DNA from: Ralstonia sp. A12
GTDB taxonomy: Bacteria; Pseudomonadota; Gammaproteobacteria; Burkholderiales; Burkholderiaceae
Direction of reading: 5' to 3'
Length of the DNA: 64,000 nucleotides
Assembly: GCF_000801955.1 (NCBI RefSeq)
Contig: NZ_JSZO01000006.1
Span: forward strand, 62,001 to 126,000
The first letter of the stretch is position 1, and each line of letters starts with the position of its first letter. A program made the translations under genes and the position numbers. This document shows, one piece after another, positions 26,505 to 36,746 of the stretch. Below the pieces are notes generated by a model. That model was given only the letters and a program-made list of their open reading frames with translations, did not search any database and had not been told where the DNA came from.

Positions 26505-28856
26505 ATGACCGATTCCGTGTTGCAGAAGATCGTCTCCCGCATTGCCATTGAACTGGCGGTCAAGCCGCATCAGGTTGCCGCCGCCGTGCAACTGCTGGAC
26601 GAAGGCGCCACCGTGCCCTTCATCGCACGCTACCGCAAGGAAGTGACGGACAACCTGGACGACACGCAACTGCGCAACCTGGAAGAGCGCCTGCTGTACC
26701 TGCGTGAACTGGAAGACCGCCGCGCAGCGATCCTCGCGTCCATCGAAGAGCAAGGCAAGCTGACCGACGCGCTGCGCACCGCCATTGAGGCTGCCGAAAC
26801 CAAGCAGGTGCTGGAAGACCTCTACCTGCCCTACAAGCCCAAGCGCCGCACGCGTGCCCAGATCGCCCGCGAATGCGGCCTGGAGCCGCTCGCCCAGGCA
26901 CTGCTGGCTGACCCGACGCTCGACCCGCAGGCCGAAGCCGCCAAGTTCGTCAACGGCAACCCGACCGCAGACGGCGGCGTGCCCGACGTGAAGACCGCGT
27001 TGGACGGCGCGCGCGACATCCTCTCCGAACAGTTTGGCGAAACGGCCGAACTGCTGGGCAAGGTGCGTGAACACCTGTGGAGCCAGGGCCAGGTCTCGTC
27101 GACGGTGGTGGAAGGTAAGGAAACCGCCGAGGAAGAGAAATTCCGCGATTACTACGCCTACAGCGAGCCCATCCGCAACGTGCCGTCGCACCGCGCGCTG
27201 GCATTGTTCCGTGGCCGCAATGCGGGCGTGCTGTTCGTCAAGCTCGGCCTGGGCGAAGAACAGGACGCGCTGAGCCCGCACCCATGCGAAACCATGATCG
27301 CGCGCCACGTCGGCATCGAAAACAAGGGCCGCGCGGCGGACAAGTGGCTCTCGGACGTCTGCCGCTGGTGCTGGCGCGTCAAGGTGCAGCCGCATATCGA
27401 AACCGAACTGCTGACGCAACTGCGTGAATCGGCCGAAGCCGAGGCCATCAAGATTTTCGGCCGCAACCTGCACGACCTGCTGCTGGCCGCACCCGCTGGC
27501 CCGAAGGCCGTGATGGGCGTCGACCCGGGCATCCGCACAGGCTGCAAGATCGCCGTGGTCGACCATACCGGAAAGCTGCTGGAAACCGCCACCATCTACC
27601 CGCACGAGCCGCGCCGCGATTGGAATGGTTCGCTCGCCACGATGGCGCGCCTGACCAAGCAGCACAACGTGGCACTCGTCTCCATCGGCAACGGCACCGC
27701 CAGCCGCGAGACCGACAAGCTCGTGCAAGACCTGATGCAGCTCCTGGCCCAATCCGCCCCCGACGTGAAGCTGACCAAGATCGTGGTGAGCGAAGCTGGC
27801 GCGTCGGTGTACTCGGCGTCGGAACTGGCAGCCAAGGAATTCCCAGAACTGGACGTGTCGCTGCGCGGCGCGGTGTCGATTGCGCGTCGTCTGCAAGACC
27901 CGCTGGCTGAACTGGTGAAGATCGATCCGAAGTCGATCGGTGTTGGCCAGTACCAGCACGATGTGAACCAGCGCGAGCTGGCCCGTGCGCTGGATGCCAT
28001 CGTCGAAGACTGCGTGAACGCGGTCGGCGTGGACGTGAATACCGCCTCTGCCCCGCTGTTGGCCCGTGTGTCGGGCCTGAACTCGATCCTCGCCAAGAAC
28101 ATCGTCGAGTACCGCGATGCCAACGGCGCGTTCGCCAACCGCGACGCACTCAAGAAGGTACCGCGCCTGGGCGACAAGACGTTCGAGCAGGCCGCCGGCT
28201 TCCTGCGCGTCAACGACGGCGACAACCCGCTCGACCGCTCGTCCGTCCACCCGGAAGCGTATCCGGTGGTCAAGCGCATTCTGGATAGCATCAAGAAGGG
28301 CATCGGCGACGTGCTTGGCAACCGCGAAGCACTGCGTGGCCTGACCGCCCGCGAGTTCACCGACGAGAAGTTCGGCCTGCCGACCGTGGTCGACATCCTA
28401 TCGGAACTGGAGAAGCCCGGCCGCGACCCGCGCCCCGAGTTCAAGACGGCGACGTTCCAGGACGGCGTGGAAGACATCAAGCACCTGCAACCCGGCATGG
28501 TGCTCGAAGGCGTGGTGACCAACGTGGCGGCCTTTGGCGCGTTCATCGACATCGGCGTGCATCAGGATGGCTTGGTGCACGTGTCGGCGCTATCTACCAA
28601 GTTCGTGCGCGACCCGCACGAGGTGGTCAAGCCCGGCCAGATCGTCAAGGTCAAGGTGATGGAGGTGGATGTGAAGCGCAACCGCATCGGCCTGACCATG
28701 CGCCTGTCGGACGAGCCGGGCCAGACACCTGCGCGCGCCGGCGGCGGCGGTGATCGTCCGAACAGTGGCGGCAATCGTCAAGGCGGTCAGCAACGCCGTG
28801 AGGCAGCACCGGCTGGTGGCGCGATGGCCGCTGCTTTCGCCAAGCTCAAGCGTTAA
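26505..28856 (+). CDS. tex: Tex-family RNA-binding transcription accessory protein
   Basis: Conserved nucleic-acid binding protein of 783 residues. Order: N-terminal Tex domain ([14 protein letters not shown] onward), YqgF-like RNase H fold ([18 protein letters not shown]), helix-hairpin-helix region ([19 protein letters not shown]), and the S1 domain near residue 663 ([21 protein letters not shown]). It ends in a Gly/Arg-rich tail. The start ATG 26505 has GGAAG 2 nt upstream; the extension to 26457 is not homologous. Tex affects transcription and toxin expression in Bordetella and stress survival elsewhere; its role here is inferred. Confidence 0.96.
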   Translation: MTDSVLQKIVSRIAIELAVKPHQVAAAVQLLDEGATVPFIARYRKEVTDNLDDTQLRNLEERLLYLRELEDRRAAILASIEEQGKLTDALRTAIEAAETKQVLEDLYLPYKPKRRTRAQIARECGLEPLAQALLADPTLDPQAEAAKFVNGNPTADGGVPDVKTALDGARDILSEQFGETAELLGKVREHLWSQGQVSSTVVEGKETAEEEKFRDYYAYSEPIRNVPSHRALALFRGRNAGVLFVKLGLGEEQDALSPHPCETMIARHVGIENKGRAADKWLSDVCRWCWRVKVQPHIETELLTQLRESAEAEAIKIFGRNLHDLLLAAPAGPKAVMGVDPGIRTGCKIAVVDHTGKLLETATIYPHEPRRDWNGSLATMARLTKQHNVALVSIGNGTASRETDKLVQDLMQLLAQSAPDVKLTKIVVSEAGASVYSASELAAKEFPELDVSLRGAVSIARRLQDPLAELVKIDPKSIGVGQYQHDVNQRELARALDAIVEDCVNAVGVDVNTASAPLLARVSGLNSILAKNIVEYRDANGAFANRDALKKVPRLGDKTFEQAAGFLRVNDGDNPLDRSSVHPEAYPVVKRILDSIKKGIGDVLGNREALRGLTAREFTDEKFGLPTVVDILSELEKPGRDPRPEFKTATFQDGVEDIKHLQPGMVLEGVVTNVAAFGAFIDIGVHQDGLVHVSALSTKFVRDPHEVVKPGQIVKVKVMEVDVKRNRIGLTMRLSDEPGQTPARAGGGGDRPNSGGNRQGGQQRREAAPAGGAMAAAFAKLKR

Positions 28857-28875
28857 GGCGCATTCTGCTGGTGAG

Positions 28876-28909
28876 AACCCGCCCGGTCTTCGGACCCGGC
28901 GGGTTTTTT
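28876..28909 (+). terminator. Rho-independent terminator of tex
   Basis: The stem AACCCGCC / GGCGGGTT with an inner GGTC/GACC extension and TTCG-type loop, followed by TTTTTT. It starts 20 nt after the stop. Confidence 0.9.
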
Positions 28910-29057
28910 ATTGGCCGATCTCCATGCGCGCGGAGTGCGTTACAAGTCCTTACTTGCGTGGAACTTTCCTAACACTCGCGCGTCGTCGGCGTGTCTTTTC
29001 GGCCCGTTAAGGAGGCACAGGCACACACCGCGCCTGGCACCCACGAGGAGAAACACC

Positions 29058-29516
29058 ATGAAGACGAGCCACACCCTGATCGCTGTTCTGCTTGCTGTTG
29101 CTGGTACCGCTGCCTTCGCACAGACCACGCCGCCCGCTCCTGTGTCGCCGGTCACGCAGGTGCAGCAAGACAACCAGCAGATCCACCAGGACAACCGTGA
29201 TATCCGTCACGACAACCGCGACATCCGCCATGACCGTGCCGACATCGGCAAGGACAAGGCCGCTCTGGCTGACGAACGCGCCGAGCGCAACGCCGCCCAA
29301 CGCCGCGAAGACCGCGATCTGGCCAACGGCAACGTCAAGGGTGCTGAATACTGGAACAAGCAACGCGCGCAAGACCAGCATCAGGTCAACGCGGATCGCC
29401 GCGACCTGCACCAAGACCGCAAAGACCTGCACGCCGACGTCAAGGACCGCAACCACGACGTGCACGCTCGCAACCACGAAGTGCACAAGCGCGATCACGA
29501 CGCCTCGAAGATCTAA
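29058..29516 (+). CDS. Exported His/Asp/Arg-rich repeat protein
   Basis: 152-residue secreted protein. A signal peptide (MKTSHTLIAVLLAVAGTAAFA) with an AxA cleavage site precedes QTTPP. The mature part is a chain of heptad-like units: QDNQQIH, QDNRDIR, HDNRDIR, HDRADIG, KDKAALA, and at the C-end repeated DRKDLHA, DVKDRNH, DVHARNH, EVHKRDH. This high-charge periodic pattern suggests an extended helix and possible metal binding through His/Asp; no enzymatic motif is seen. Strong ribosome site GAGGAG. Between tex and kup, with its own terminator. I do not recognise a named family. Confidence 0.85.
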   Translation: MKTSHTLIAVLLAVAGTAAFAQTTPPAPVSPVTQVQQDNQQIHQDNRDIRHDNRDIRHDRADIGKDKAALADERAERNAAQRREDRDLANGNVKGAEYWNKQRAQDQHQVNADRRDLHQDRKDLHADVKDRNHDVHARNHEVHKRDHDASKI

Positions 29517-29532
29517 CTCCGACGTCGCTCCA

Positions 29533-29575
29533 AACAAAACGGCCCGTGCGTCTCTCTCGCACGGGCCGTTTTGTT
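29533..29575. terminator. Bidirectional terminator between repeat protein and kup
   Basis: A perfect 18-bp stem (AACAAAACGGCCCGTGCG and its complement) with a 7-nt loop between convergent genes. It has T-rich edges on both strands. Confidence 0.92.
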
Positions 29576-29593
29576 ATTCAGCAATGCAGGTCG

Positions 29594-31498
29594 TCAGATC
29601 TCGACCTTGGTCCCCAGCTCCACCACGCGGTTGGCGGGAATGTGGAAGAAGTCCGAAGGCTTGGCGCCGTTTTGATGCATCCACGCAAACAAGCGTTCGC
29701 GCCACATCGACATCCCCGGCAGCTTGGACGGCACCACCGATTCGCGCGCGATGAAGAACGACGTATCCATCAGCTCGCAGCGTGTACCGATCTGCGGCTG
29801 GCCGAGTTCGAGCACGCGGTACACGTCCGGCGTTTCCTTGAAGCCGTATTCAGCCTTGACGATGTAGATGCCACTGCCCAGGTCGCGCACGGTCACACGG
29901 TGCTTGTCATCCACGTACGGAATGTCACGCGTGACGAAGCTGATGAAGATCACGCGCTCATGCAGCACGCGGTTGTGCTTCAGGTTATGCAGCAGCGACA
30001 CCGGCACGAAATCCGTATTGCCGGTCAGGAACACGGCCGTGCCTTCCACGCGATGCGGCGGATGGGCCAGCAGGCCTGCCAGGAACGGCTCCAGCGGAAT
30101 ACCGTCTTCCAGGCTGCGCGCGCGCAACAGCTTCTTGCCCTTGTACCAGGTCATCAGCAGGAAGAACACGCCAGCGCCGAGCATCAGCGGGAACCAGCCG
30201 CCGTCACGGATCTTCAGCAGGTTGGCCGCGAAGAACGCTAGGTCAACCACCAGGAAGCCCAGACTCACCAGCGTCACCAGCACCGGATTCCAGCGCCACA
30301 CGTTGCGCATCACCACCGCCGCCAGCACCGTGGTGATGACCATCGTGGTCGTCACAGCAATACCGTAGGCGGCGGCCAGGTTGTCGGACTTCTTGAACGC
30401 CAGCACCACGCCGATTACCAGGATCAGCAACATCCAGTTCACCACCGGCACGTAGATCTGGCCGATCTCCGCTTCCGACGTGTAGCGGATGCGCATGCGC
30501 GGCACGAAACCGAGCTGAATGGCCTGGCTGGTCAGCGAGAATGCCCCCGAAATCACAGCCTGCGAGGCGATGACGGTCGCGGCCGCAGCCAGCACCACCA
30601 TCGGCAGCTGCAGGGCTTCAGGAACGGAGCGGTAGAACGGGTTTTCGATCGTGCTCGGGTCGGTCAGCATCATGGCGCCCTGGCCGAAGTAATTCAGCAA
30701 CAGGCTCGGCGCCACGATAAAGAACCACCCCCAGCGGATCGGGCGGGCGCCAAAGTGGCCCATGTCGGCGTACAGCGCCTCGGCGCCGGTCAGCACCAGA
30801 AACACAGAGCCCAGCACGATGAACGCCTGCAGCGCGTGGTCATGCAGGAACGAAATCGCATACATCGGGTTGATGGCCACCAGAATCTGCGGCGCCTTCA
30901 CCAGGTTCATCATGCCCAGCGCGGCCAGCGCGGCAAACCACAGCAGCATCACCGGCCCGAACAGCTTGCCGACCACCGAGGTGCCGCTGCGCTGGATCAG
31001 GAACAGCGCCGTCAGAATCACCAGCGTGATCGGCAGCACGAACGGCGACAGCGCGGGCGCTGCGATCTCCAGGCCCTCCATGGCCGAGAGCACCGAGATG
31101 GCCGGCGTGATGACCGCATCGCCGTAGAACATGCACGCCCCGAAAACGCCGAGCATCAGCAGCAGCGACATGCGCTTGGAATTCGGATTGGCCGTGCGCA
31201 GCGACAGCGCCATCAGCGCCAAGATGCCGCCTTCGCCGTTGTTGTCGGCGCGCATGACGAACAGCACGTACTTGAGCGACACCACGATCACCATCGCCCA
31301 GAACAGCATCGAGATGATGCCGAGCACCGCGGTGTTGGAGAACGGAATGCCGTGCTCCGGATTGAACGCTTCCTTGAGCGAATACAGCGGGCTGGTCCCG
31401 ATGTCGCCGAACACCACACCCACGGCACCGACCACCATGGCGCGCAGGTTTACGTTGGTCTTTGGGGGAACCCCTGCTGCTGTAAGAGCTTGACTCAT
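29594..31498 (-). CDS. kup: Low-affinity potassium transporter Kup
   Basis: HAK/KUP/KT family K+ uptake protein, probably H+ coupled, in the inner membrane. The 634-residue protein has about 12 hydrophobic segments, the signature [19 protein letters not shown] near residue 25, and a hydrophilic cytoplasmic C-terminal domain of roughly 170 residues. The start is ATG 31498 (MSQALTAAG); the frame extends to 31585 without similarity. It has its own candidate promoter and converges on the repeat protein. Confidence 0.96.
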   Translation of the reverse strand: MSQALTAAGVPPKTNVNLRAMVVGAVGVVFGDIGTSPLYSLKEAFNPEHGIPFSNTAVLGIISMLFWAMVIVVSLKYVLFVMRADNNGEGGILALMALSLRTANPNSKRMSLLLMLGVFGACMFYGDAVITPAISVLSAMEGLEIAAPALSPFVLPITLVILTALFLIQRSGTSVVGKLFGPVMLLWFAALAALGMMNLVKAPQILVAINPMYAISFLHDHALQAFIVLGSVFLVLTGAEALYADMGHFGARPIRWGWFFIVAPSLLLNYFGQGAMMLTDPSTIENPFYRSVPEALQLPMVVLAAAATVIASQAVISGAFSLTSQAIQLGFVPRMRIRYTSEAEIGQIYVPVVNWMLLILVIGVVLAFKKSDNLAAAYGIAVTTTMVITTVLAAVVMRNVWRWNPVLVTLVSLGFLVVDLAFFAANLLKIRDGGWFPLMLGAGVFFLLMTWYKGKKLLRARSLEDGIPLEPFLAGLLAHPPHRVEGTAVFLTGNTDFVPVSLLHNLKHNRVLHERVIFISFVTRDIPYVDDKHRVTVRDLGSGIYIVKAEYGFKETPDVYRVLELGQPQIGTRCELMDTSFFIARESVVPSKLPGMSMWRERLFAWMHQNGAKPSDFFHIPANRVVELGTKVEI

Positions 31499-31925
31499 GA
31501 GCTTGGAAATCGGCCGAACTGCTGGCCGCTCAAAAAAATAGTGCAATGCACAATGAGGGCGGATTGTACTCCGCGTCTTTCTCACGCCAACCCCTCAAAC
31601 GGGCAATCGTTGCCACGCAGCATCAGGACAAATCCCGCTTGCTATTGGCGTTTCAAGGGCAACTACGGTGCGTCACTTCAGCAAACAGTCGTTTGATATT
31701 TGCAACGGAAACCGGCGCAAAGCCAAGTGCTATGCACCTTGTTGCCGGGTCAGGCATGCTGTACTGCACATAGCCAAACGTAGGACGGCGGCCGACAGAA
31801 CTTTGTAGGAGAATGACTGACAAAGCTGAATTGCAAACTTCTTTGTCGGCCGCCCTGATGGCTGCACGGCAATCTCCAAACAAGGTCGGGCCTTGTCCTA
31901 TTCATCCATTCGCATCTGGGGACGC
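31499..31925. other. Intergenic region between kup and a small membrane protein
   Basis: 427 nt with no believable coding sequence. It contains the kup promoter candidate (31563-31590) and the palindrome GTGCAATGCAC (31541-31551). The rest shows nothing I can name. Confidence 0.5.
31563..31590 (-). promoter_or_regulatory. Candidate kup promoter
   Basis: On the minus strand TTGGCG (31590-31585), 16-nt spacer, TACAAT (31568-31563). The predicted start is near 31557. The palindrome GTGCAATGCAC lies about 6-16 nt into the transcript. Confidence 0.45.
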
Positions 31926-32132
31926 ATGCAGACCGCGCTGGCCGCACTGATCGTGCTGCTGGTCGTGGCAGTGGTGCTGTTCGCCATTCCGCGTGTGATC
32001 CTGCCCTGGACGCAGTCGGCATTCACGCCACGGCTCGATGCGGCGGTGTGGGCGGACTACACCGGCCCGTACGACATGGCGGCGGCCGTGGTGGCCGTCA
32101 GCGCCATCGTCATCTACCTCACCCGGCGTTAG
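31926..32132 (+). CDS. Small two-helix membrane protein
   Basis: 68-residue protein with two hydrophobic stretches (LAALIVLLVVAVVLFAIPRVIL and MAAAVVAVSAIVIYLT) and a short basic end (TRR). The start ATG 31926 has GGGGA 3 nt upstream; a TTG at 31893 would add 11 residues. Converges on pyrD with 6 nt between stops. Function unknown. Confidence 0.6.
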   Translation: MQTALAALIVLLVVAVVLFAIPRVILPWTQSAFTPRLDAAVWADYTGPYDMAAAVVAVSAIVIYLTRR

Positions 32133-32138
32133 TCGGGC

Positions 32139-33173
32139 TCAACGCGCCAGCGCGCGGGCGCACTCCGCCACCAGCGACGGACCGCGATAGATCAATCCTG
32201 TATAGAGCTGCACGAGCTGCGCGCCGGCATCGATCTTCTCGCGCGCGTGCTCGCCCGCCAGGATGCCGCCCACGCCGATGATTGGCACGGCATCGCCCAG
32301 CAAACCACGCAGCGCACGAATCACCCGCGTTGAGCCTTCACGCACCGGCTGGCCCGACAGACCACCCGCTTCTTCCGCATGGGCCAGACCGGTCACAGCT
32401 TCGCGGCGGATCGTCGTATTGGTGGCGATCACGCCATCCATCTTGTGACGCAGCAGTGCATCGGCCACGTTGGCGATCTGGTCGTCATCGAGATCCGGCG
32501 CGATCTTCAATGCCACGGGCACATAGCGCTTGTGCTGATCGGCCAGGCGGTTTTGCGCGTCCCGCAGGGTACCTAGCAGGCTGTCGAGTTCGCTCGCGCC
32601 CTGGAGCTGGCGCAGGTTCTTCGTGTTCGGCGACGAGATATTCACCGTGACGTAGCTGGCGTGCGGGTACACGCGCTCCAGACAGTGCAGGTAATCGTCG
32701 ACGGCGCGTTCGATTGGCGTATCGGCGTTCTTGCCGATGTTCAGGCCGAGCACCCCGCCCGCCTCGCGCCACTTCGATGCCTTCACGTTATTGATGAACG
32801 CATCGACGCCACCGTTGTTGAAGCCCATCCGGTTGATGAGCGCGTTCGCCGCCGGCAAGCGGAACATGCGCGGGCGCGGGTTGCCTGGCTGCGCGCGCGG
32901 CGTGACGGTGCCCACTTCAATGAAGCCGAAACCGAGTGCGCCGAGCGCATCGATATACGCACCGTCCTTGTCCAGGCCAGCAGCCAGACCCACCGGGTTC
33001 GGGAACGTCACACCCATCACCGTGCGCGGTTGTGGCGCGACGCGCGCGCCGATGCAACTGGAGAACCCCATCGCATGCGCCCGCTTGAGCTGATTCAACG
33101 TGAAGTAGTGCGCGTCTTCAGGGTCCATCGAAAACAGCAGCGGGCGGGCAAGCGGATACAGGGCGTTGAGCAC
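32139..33173 (-). CDS. pyrD: Dihydroorotate dehydrogenase (quinone), class 2
   Basis: Membrane-associated FMN enzyme that oxidises dihydroorotate to orotate in pyrimidine synthesis and passes electrons to quinone. The N-terminal amphipathic helix typical of class 2 ([18 protein letters not shown]) is followed by [20 protein letters not shown] and the catalytic Ser region [14 protein letters not shown]. The FMN/orotate loops include NTTI and VGGI. Start is debatable: GTG 33173 (VLNALYPL) gives 344 residues, matching family length; ATG 33236 would add a hydrophobic 21-residue extension. Neither has a strong ribosome site. Confidence 0.93.
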   Translation of the reverse strand: MLNALYPLARPLLFSMDPEDAHYFTLNQLKRAHAMGFSSCIGARVAPQPRTVMGVTFPNPVGLAAGLDKDGAYIDALGALGFGFIEVGTVTPRAQPGNPRPRMFRLPAANALINRMGFNNGGVDAFINNVKASKWREAGGVLGLNIGKNADTPIERAVDDYLHCLERVYPHASYVTVNISSPNTKNLRQLQGASELDSLLGTLRDAQNRLADQHKRYVPVALKIAPDLDDDQIANVADALLRHKMDGVIATNTTIRREAVTGLAHAEEAGGLSGQPVREGSTRVIRALRGLLGDAVPIIGVGGILAGEHAREKIDAGAQLVQLYTGLIYRGPSLVAECARALAR

Positions 33174-33359
33174 GATCAGAGTCAGGAGAAGAACGCGAAA
33201 GGCCGCATTGTAAACGGCTGCCGCACCGCGATGCATCGTGTGCGCCGCATTCGAACATCACGATGTTTGATCTGTCTAAAAACCAAGCATGGCTTGGCCT
33301 CGCAGGCACACCACACGAACATCACGCACCACTGCGGTGACGATTACGAAAGAAAGATG

Positions 33360-33388
33360 TTGCATCGCCACAGCAGTTTCGATATACT
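33360..33388 (+). promoter_or_regulatory. Promoter of the tandem tRNA-fMet genes
   Basis: TTGCAT (33360-33365), a 17-nt spacer and TATACT (33383-33388). The predicted start lies a few nt before the first tRNA at 33404. Confidence 0.7.
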
Positions 33389-33403
33389 CTTTTATTCGAC
33401 GGA

Positions 33404-33480
<77 letters not shown>

Positions 33481-33508
33481 GCCAGAAGTCGAGCGTGTTT
33501 CTTACGGA

Positions 33509-33586
<78 letters not shown>

Positions 33587-33635
33587 CGCATCAAACGGCT
33601 CGCTCCAAGACCTGGGCCGGATAGGAAACATCAGA

Positions 33636-33668
33636 GCAAAGCCCGCAACTAGCGGGCTTTTTGCTTTT
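33636..33668 (+). terminator. Terminator after the tRNA-fMet pair
   Basis: The stem GCAAAGCCCGC / GCGGGCTTTTTGC with a short loop, then TTTTC. It lies 50 nt after the second tRNA. Confidence 0.85.
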
Positions 33669-33773
33669 CTGCGCGCAGCCAAAGTCCGCAGCTCAGTCGA
33701 TACCCCGCCCCGCGCGGGGCCGAGTCACCGCGGTGATACACTGAGATATTCCACCCGCGCCAAGCCCTCCCCC

Positions 33774-34370
33774 ATGAAATTCTGTTCCAACTGCGGCCAG
33801 CCAGTCGTCTCGCGCATTCCCGCCGGCGACAACCGACTGCGCGACGTTTGCGATCACTGCAATACGATTCACTACGTGAATCCGCGCAACGTGGTCGGCA
33901 CCGTGCCCGTGTGGAACGATCAGATCCTGCTGTGCAAGCGCGCCATTGAACCGCGTTACGGTTTCTGGACCTTGCCCGCCGGCTTCATGGAAATCGGCGA
34001 AACCACCGCGCAGGCAGCCAACCGCGAAACGCAGGAAGAAGCCGGCGCCAACGTGGAAATCGGCGAGCTGTATTCGGTGCTCAACGTACCGCACGTGCAC
34101 CAGGTGCATCTGTTCTACCTGGCCAAGCTGAAGGATCTGGATTTCGCCCCCGGTGAGGAAAGCCTGGAAGTCGCGCTGTTCAATGAAGCCGACATCCCCT
34201 GGGACGACCTCGCTTTCCCGACGGTCATCCACACGCTGCGCTGCTTCTTTGCCGACCGCGCTGCGGGCAAGTTGACCGACGGCAGTTTCCGCCTCCACAC
34301 GCTGGACATCTACAAGCCGATGCGCTCAGCCACGGTCGACACGCCGGCAAGCACGACGACGGCGTCGTAA
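33774..34370 (+). CDS. Zinc-ribbon NUDIX hydrolase
   Basis: 198-residue NUDIX enzyme. The N-terminus is a four-Cys zinc ribbon (CSNCGQP and CDHCNT), then the NUDIX box G-F-M-E-I-G-E...RETQEEAG with catalytic glutamates. It resembles the NudC-like group or the Nudix_N_2 family acting on nucleoside-diphosphate derivatives; the substrate is not readable from sequence. The frame is open far upstream through both tRNAs, but the ATG at 33774 (MKFCSNCGQP) is the natural start. It precedes aat by 27 nt on the same strand. Confidence 0.9.
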   Translation: MKFCSNCGQPVVSRIPAGDNRLRDVCDHCNTIHYVNPRNVVGTVPVWNDQILLCKRAIEPRYGFWTLPAGFMEIGETTAQAANRETQEEAGANVEIGELYSVLNVPHVHQVHLFYLAKLKDLDFAPGEESLEVALFNEADIPWDDLAFPTVIHTLRCFFADRAAGKLTDGSFRLHTLDIYKPMRSATVDTPASTTTAS

Positions 34371-34397
34371 TCCAGCCCTCAAAAATTTCTCCGCATC

Positions 34398-35144
34398 ATG
34401 ATCGCCTGGCTGGATCCGCACGATCCCTTTCCGCCGGTCGATCGCGCGCTCGGACCTGAATCCGAGGCGCCCGGGTTGCTTGCGGCCAGCGCGGATCTCT
34501 CGCCGCAGCGGCTGTTGATTGCGTATCGGCAAGGCATCTTCCCCTGGTACGCGCAAGGCCAGCCCGTGCTCTGGTGGAGTACTGACCCGCGTATGGTGCT
34601 GCGCCCGGAAGATTTCCGCGTATCGGTCACCTTCCGCAAGACGCTGCGCCGCGTACTCGACAACCCTGCCTGGGAAGTTCGCATTGACCACGCCTTCCGC
34701 GAAACCATGGTCGACTGCGCCACCACCGCGCGCCCCGGCCAGCACGGCACGTGGATTACCGAAGACGTGATCCAGGCCTACACCGCCCTGCACCGCCGCG
34801 GCTATGCCCACAGCGTTGAGACCTGGTATGCCGGCAAGCGCGTTGGCGGCCTGTATGGCGTGGCGCTGGGCCGGATGTTCTATGGTGAATCGATGTTCGC
34901 TCACCGCACCGACGCCTCAAAAATCGCGCTGGCCGCGCTCTGCGCCTTTCTCGGCGGCCAGGGCGTCGCGATGATAGACTGCCAGCAGGAGACCGAACAT
35001 CTGGCGTCGCTGGGAGGAGCCCCGGTGCCGCGCGCAGCGTTTCTCGCGCATGTGCGGGAAGCGGCCAATGCGCCGGCCATCGTGCCGTGGCACTTCGACA
35101 AATTCGTGCTTCGTCGATGGACCGTGCGCAATGAGCAAGCTTAA
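34398..35144 (+). CDS. aat: Leucyl/phenylalanyl-tRNA-protein transferase
   Basis: Adds Leu or Phe from aminoacyl-tRNA to N-terminal Lys/Arg, making substrates for ClpS-ClpAP in the bacterial N-degron pathway. 248 residues with the family elements [34 protein letters not shown] and GGLYGVALG, plus [18 protein letters not shown]. It overlaps the following bpt by 14 nt, so the two transferases are co-translated. Confidence 0.96.
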   Translation: MIAWLDPHDPFPPVDRALGPESEAPGLLAASADLSPQRLLIAYRQGIFPWYAQGQPVLWWSTDPRMVLRPEDFRVSVTFRKTLRRVLDNPAWEVRIDHAFRETMVDCATTARPGQHGTWITEDVIQAYTALHRRGYAHSVETWYAGKRVGGLYGVALGRMFYGESMFAHRTDASKIALAALCAFLGGQGVAMIDCQQETEHLASLGGAPVPRAAFLAHVREAANAPAIVPWHFDKFVLRRWTVRNEQA

Positions 35145-35895
35145 GGAACTTCCTCTCTCGGCATTGCAGTTCTATGCCACCGCGCCTTACGCATGCAGCT
35201 ACCTGGATGGCCGCTTGGCGCGCTCGCAGGTCGCCACACCGGCGCACCTGATCAACGCAGACGTCTATTCCAAGCTCGTGCGCGCCGGATTCCGGCGCAG
35301 CGGCATCTTCACCTACCGCCCCCACTGCGACGACTGCCATGCATGCACGCCATGCCGCGTCGTCGTCGATCAGTTTTCGCCGTCGCGCACACAACGTCGC
35401 GCCGCCGAGCGCCATCAGTCGCTTGAAGCGCTGGTCGCTCCACTCACCTATGTTGAAGAGCACTACCAGCTCTACCTGCTGTACCAATCCGTTCGCCACG
35501 CTGGCGGCGGCATGGACCACGACAGCCGAGACCAGTACGAGCAGTTCCTGCTGCAAAGCCGGGTGAATTCACGTCTGGTGGAGTTTCGCGAGCCGCCCGA
35601 ATCGCCATCGGCGGGCAAGCTGCGCATGGTGAGCATGATCGACGTGCTGGAAGACGGCTTGTCGTCCGTCTACACGTTCTACGACCCGATCGAACACAGG
35701 GCGAGTTACGGGACGTACAACGTGCTGTGGCAGATCGCCCAGGCGCAGGCGCTGGACCTACCCTACGTCTACCTCGGCTACTGGATCGAACAGAGCCGCA
35801 AGATGGCCTACAAGGCCTTGTTCCAGCCGCTGGAACTGCTGGTCAATGGTGAGTGGCGGCGGTTTGAGGACGTGGCACCGCCAGCCACGGAATGA
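35131..35895 (+). CDS. bpt: Aspartate/glutamate leucyltransferase
   Basis: Bacterial protein transferase that links Leu to N-terminal Asp or Glu, the second arm of the N-degron pathway. 254 residues. It has the Cys-rich N-terminal ATE1-like domain ([22 protein letters not shown]) and the C-terminal GNAT-like half with VYTFYDP and [15 protein letters not shown]. The frame opens at 35050, but ATG 35131 (MSKLKEL) matches the family. Converges on a lipoprotein gene 3 nt after its stop. Confidence 0.95.
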   Translation: MSKLKELPLSALQFYATAPYACSYLDGRLARSQVATPAHLINADVYSKLVRAGFRRSGIFTYRPHCDDCHACTPCRVVVDQFSPSRTQRRAAERHQSLEALVAPLTYVEEHYQLYLLYQSVRHAGGGMDHDSRDQYEQFLLQSRVNSRLVEFREPPESPSAGKLRMVSMIDVLEDGLSSVYTFYDPIEHRASYGTYNVLWQIAQAQALDLPYVYLGYWIEQSRKMAYKALFQPLELLVNGEWRRFEDVAPPATE

Positions 35896-35898
35896 GGA

Positions 35899-36066
35899 TC
35901 AGCGCGACGTCCGCTCAATCCCGGCATCCACTACGCCGTATGCGGTGATATTGGAACTTTGGCTGTACTGCTCACGCGAGGTCGAGCAACCGGCCAGTGC
36001 GGCACCAACGCACACCAATCCTGCCGCCCACAGTACGGCACGTTTCCATCCAGTCATGCGGTTCAT
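35899..36066 (-). CDS. Small lipoprotein
   Basis: 55-residue protein with a lipoprotein signal peptide: MNRMTGWKR, a hydrophobic stretch (AVLWAAGLVCVGAA) and the lipobox LAGC with Cys27. The mature part is only 29 residues (STSREQYSQSSN...). The start ATG 36066 lies 14 nt after the TM2 gene stop, so they are probably co-transcribed. Function unknown; small lipoproteins often aid envelope complexes. Confidence 0.75.
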   Translation of the reverse strand: MNRMTGWKRAVLWAAGLVCVGAALAGCSTSREQYSQSSNITAYGVVDAGIERTSR

Positions 36067-36080
36067 CGAGTCAACTCCTA

Positions 36081-36410
36081 TCAAGGTGTGGCCGTAAGCC
36101 GCTCGGCCAGCACCGTGTTGTATGCGCGGACCATTCCCGGGATCAGGAACACGTCCACCAGCACCCACAGTCCGCCGACAACGGCCAGCACCCAGCCGGC
36201 CGTATTGTTCATGTCGCGAAGCGCCAGCCAGGTACCACCAATGTTGGCGATCGCCTGGGCGATACCACTGCCCGGCCGCTTCACGTAGAAGCGATGCGCT
36301 CCCAGGAAGCCCAGCAGGAACCACCAGAGGTATGCAACGCCCGTGGTCTTCTTCTGGGCGTCGTACAGCATGATCTCGCGGGCAGTCTGGTTCATGGTGT
36401 CGGCTGGCAT
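36081..36410 (-). CDS. TM2-domain membrane protein
   Basis: 109-residue TM2-family protein. Two transmembrane helices flank a short loop: GVAYLWWFLLGFLGAHRFYV (with the TM2 GxHRFY pattern) and GWVLAVVGGLWVLVDVFLIP. The N-terminus is hydrophilic (AREIMLYDAQKKTT). Role in bacteria unknown. ATG 36410 and ATG 36395 are both possible; neither has a strong ribosome site. It sits between a small hypothetical gene and a lipoprotein gene. Confidence 0.85.
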   Translation of the reverse strand: MPADTMNQTAREIMLYDAQKKTTGVAYLWWFLLGFLGAHRFYVKRPGSGIAQAIANIGGTWLALRDMNNTAGWVLAVVGGLWVLVDVFLIPGMVRAYNTVLAERLTATP

Positions 36411-36464
36411 GGGAATAACGTGTCAGACACTAGCACGCACCGTGCGTTCCATGTCGACCGTCGA

Positions 36465-36746
36465 TTACATGCTGGCGAGCTTGGCCTCAGCCTTGTCGAC
36501 CCACAGACGCATCTCGGCGAACAGCGAAGCCGGCGAGAACGAACAGCTCTCTTCGCCGAAGGAGACGGCCATGTCCAGCCGCTGCAACAGCGAACAGCGC
36601 ACCTGATCGTACGCGGGCGGCAGCACGGCCAGCGGTGCGAGCGCGGCCTCATCACGCCAGTGCTTGAGCAGGCGCGGCAGGTCAGGCGATTGTGTGTGAC
36701 GGTCCAGCGCGTCACGCAGTGTTTGCAGGGATTCAGTAGCGGTCAT
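36465..36746 (-). CDS. Conserved hypothetical protein coupled to lutB
   Basis: 93-residue soluble protein, mostly helical (LQTLRDALDRHTQS, LLKHWRDEAALAPLAVLPPAYDQV, LFAEMRLWVDKAEAKL). Its ATG overlaps the lutB stop in an ATGA at 36743-36746, so it is translated with lutB. It is far too short to be LutC and lacks a LUD domain. I do not recognise a family. Confidence 0.8.
   Translation of the reverse strand: MTATESLQTLRDALDRHTQSPDLPRLLKHWRDEAALAPLAVLPPAYDQVRCSLLQRLDMAVSFGEESCSFSPASLFAEMRLWVDKAEAKLASM

Noticed and set aside
26439-28250. A 603-codon minus-strand frame opposite tex
   Set aside because: Antisense shadow; Tex on the other strand is full length with all domains.
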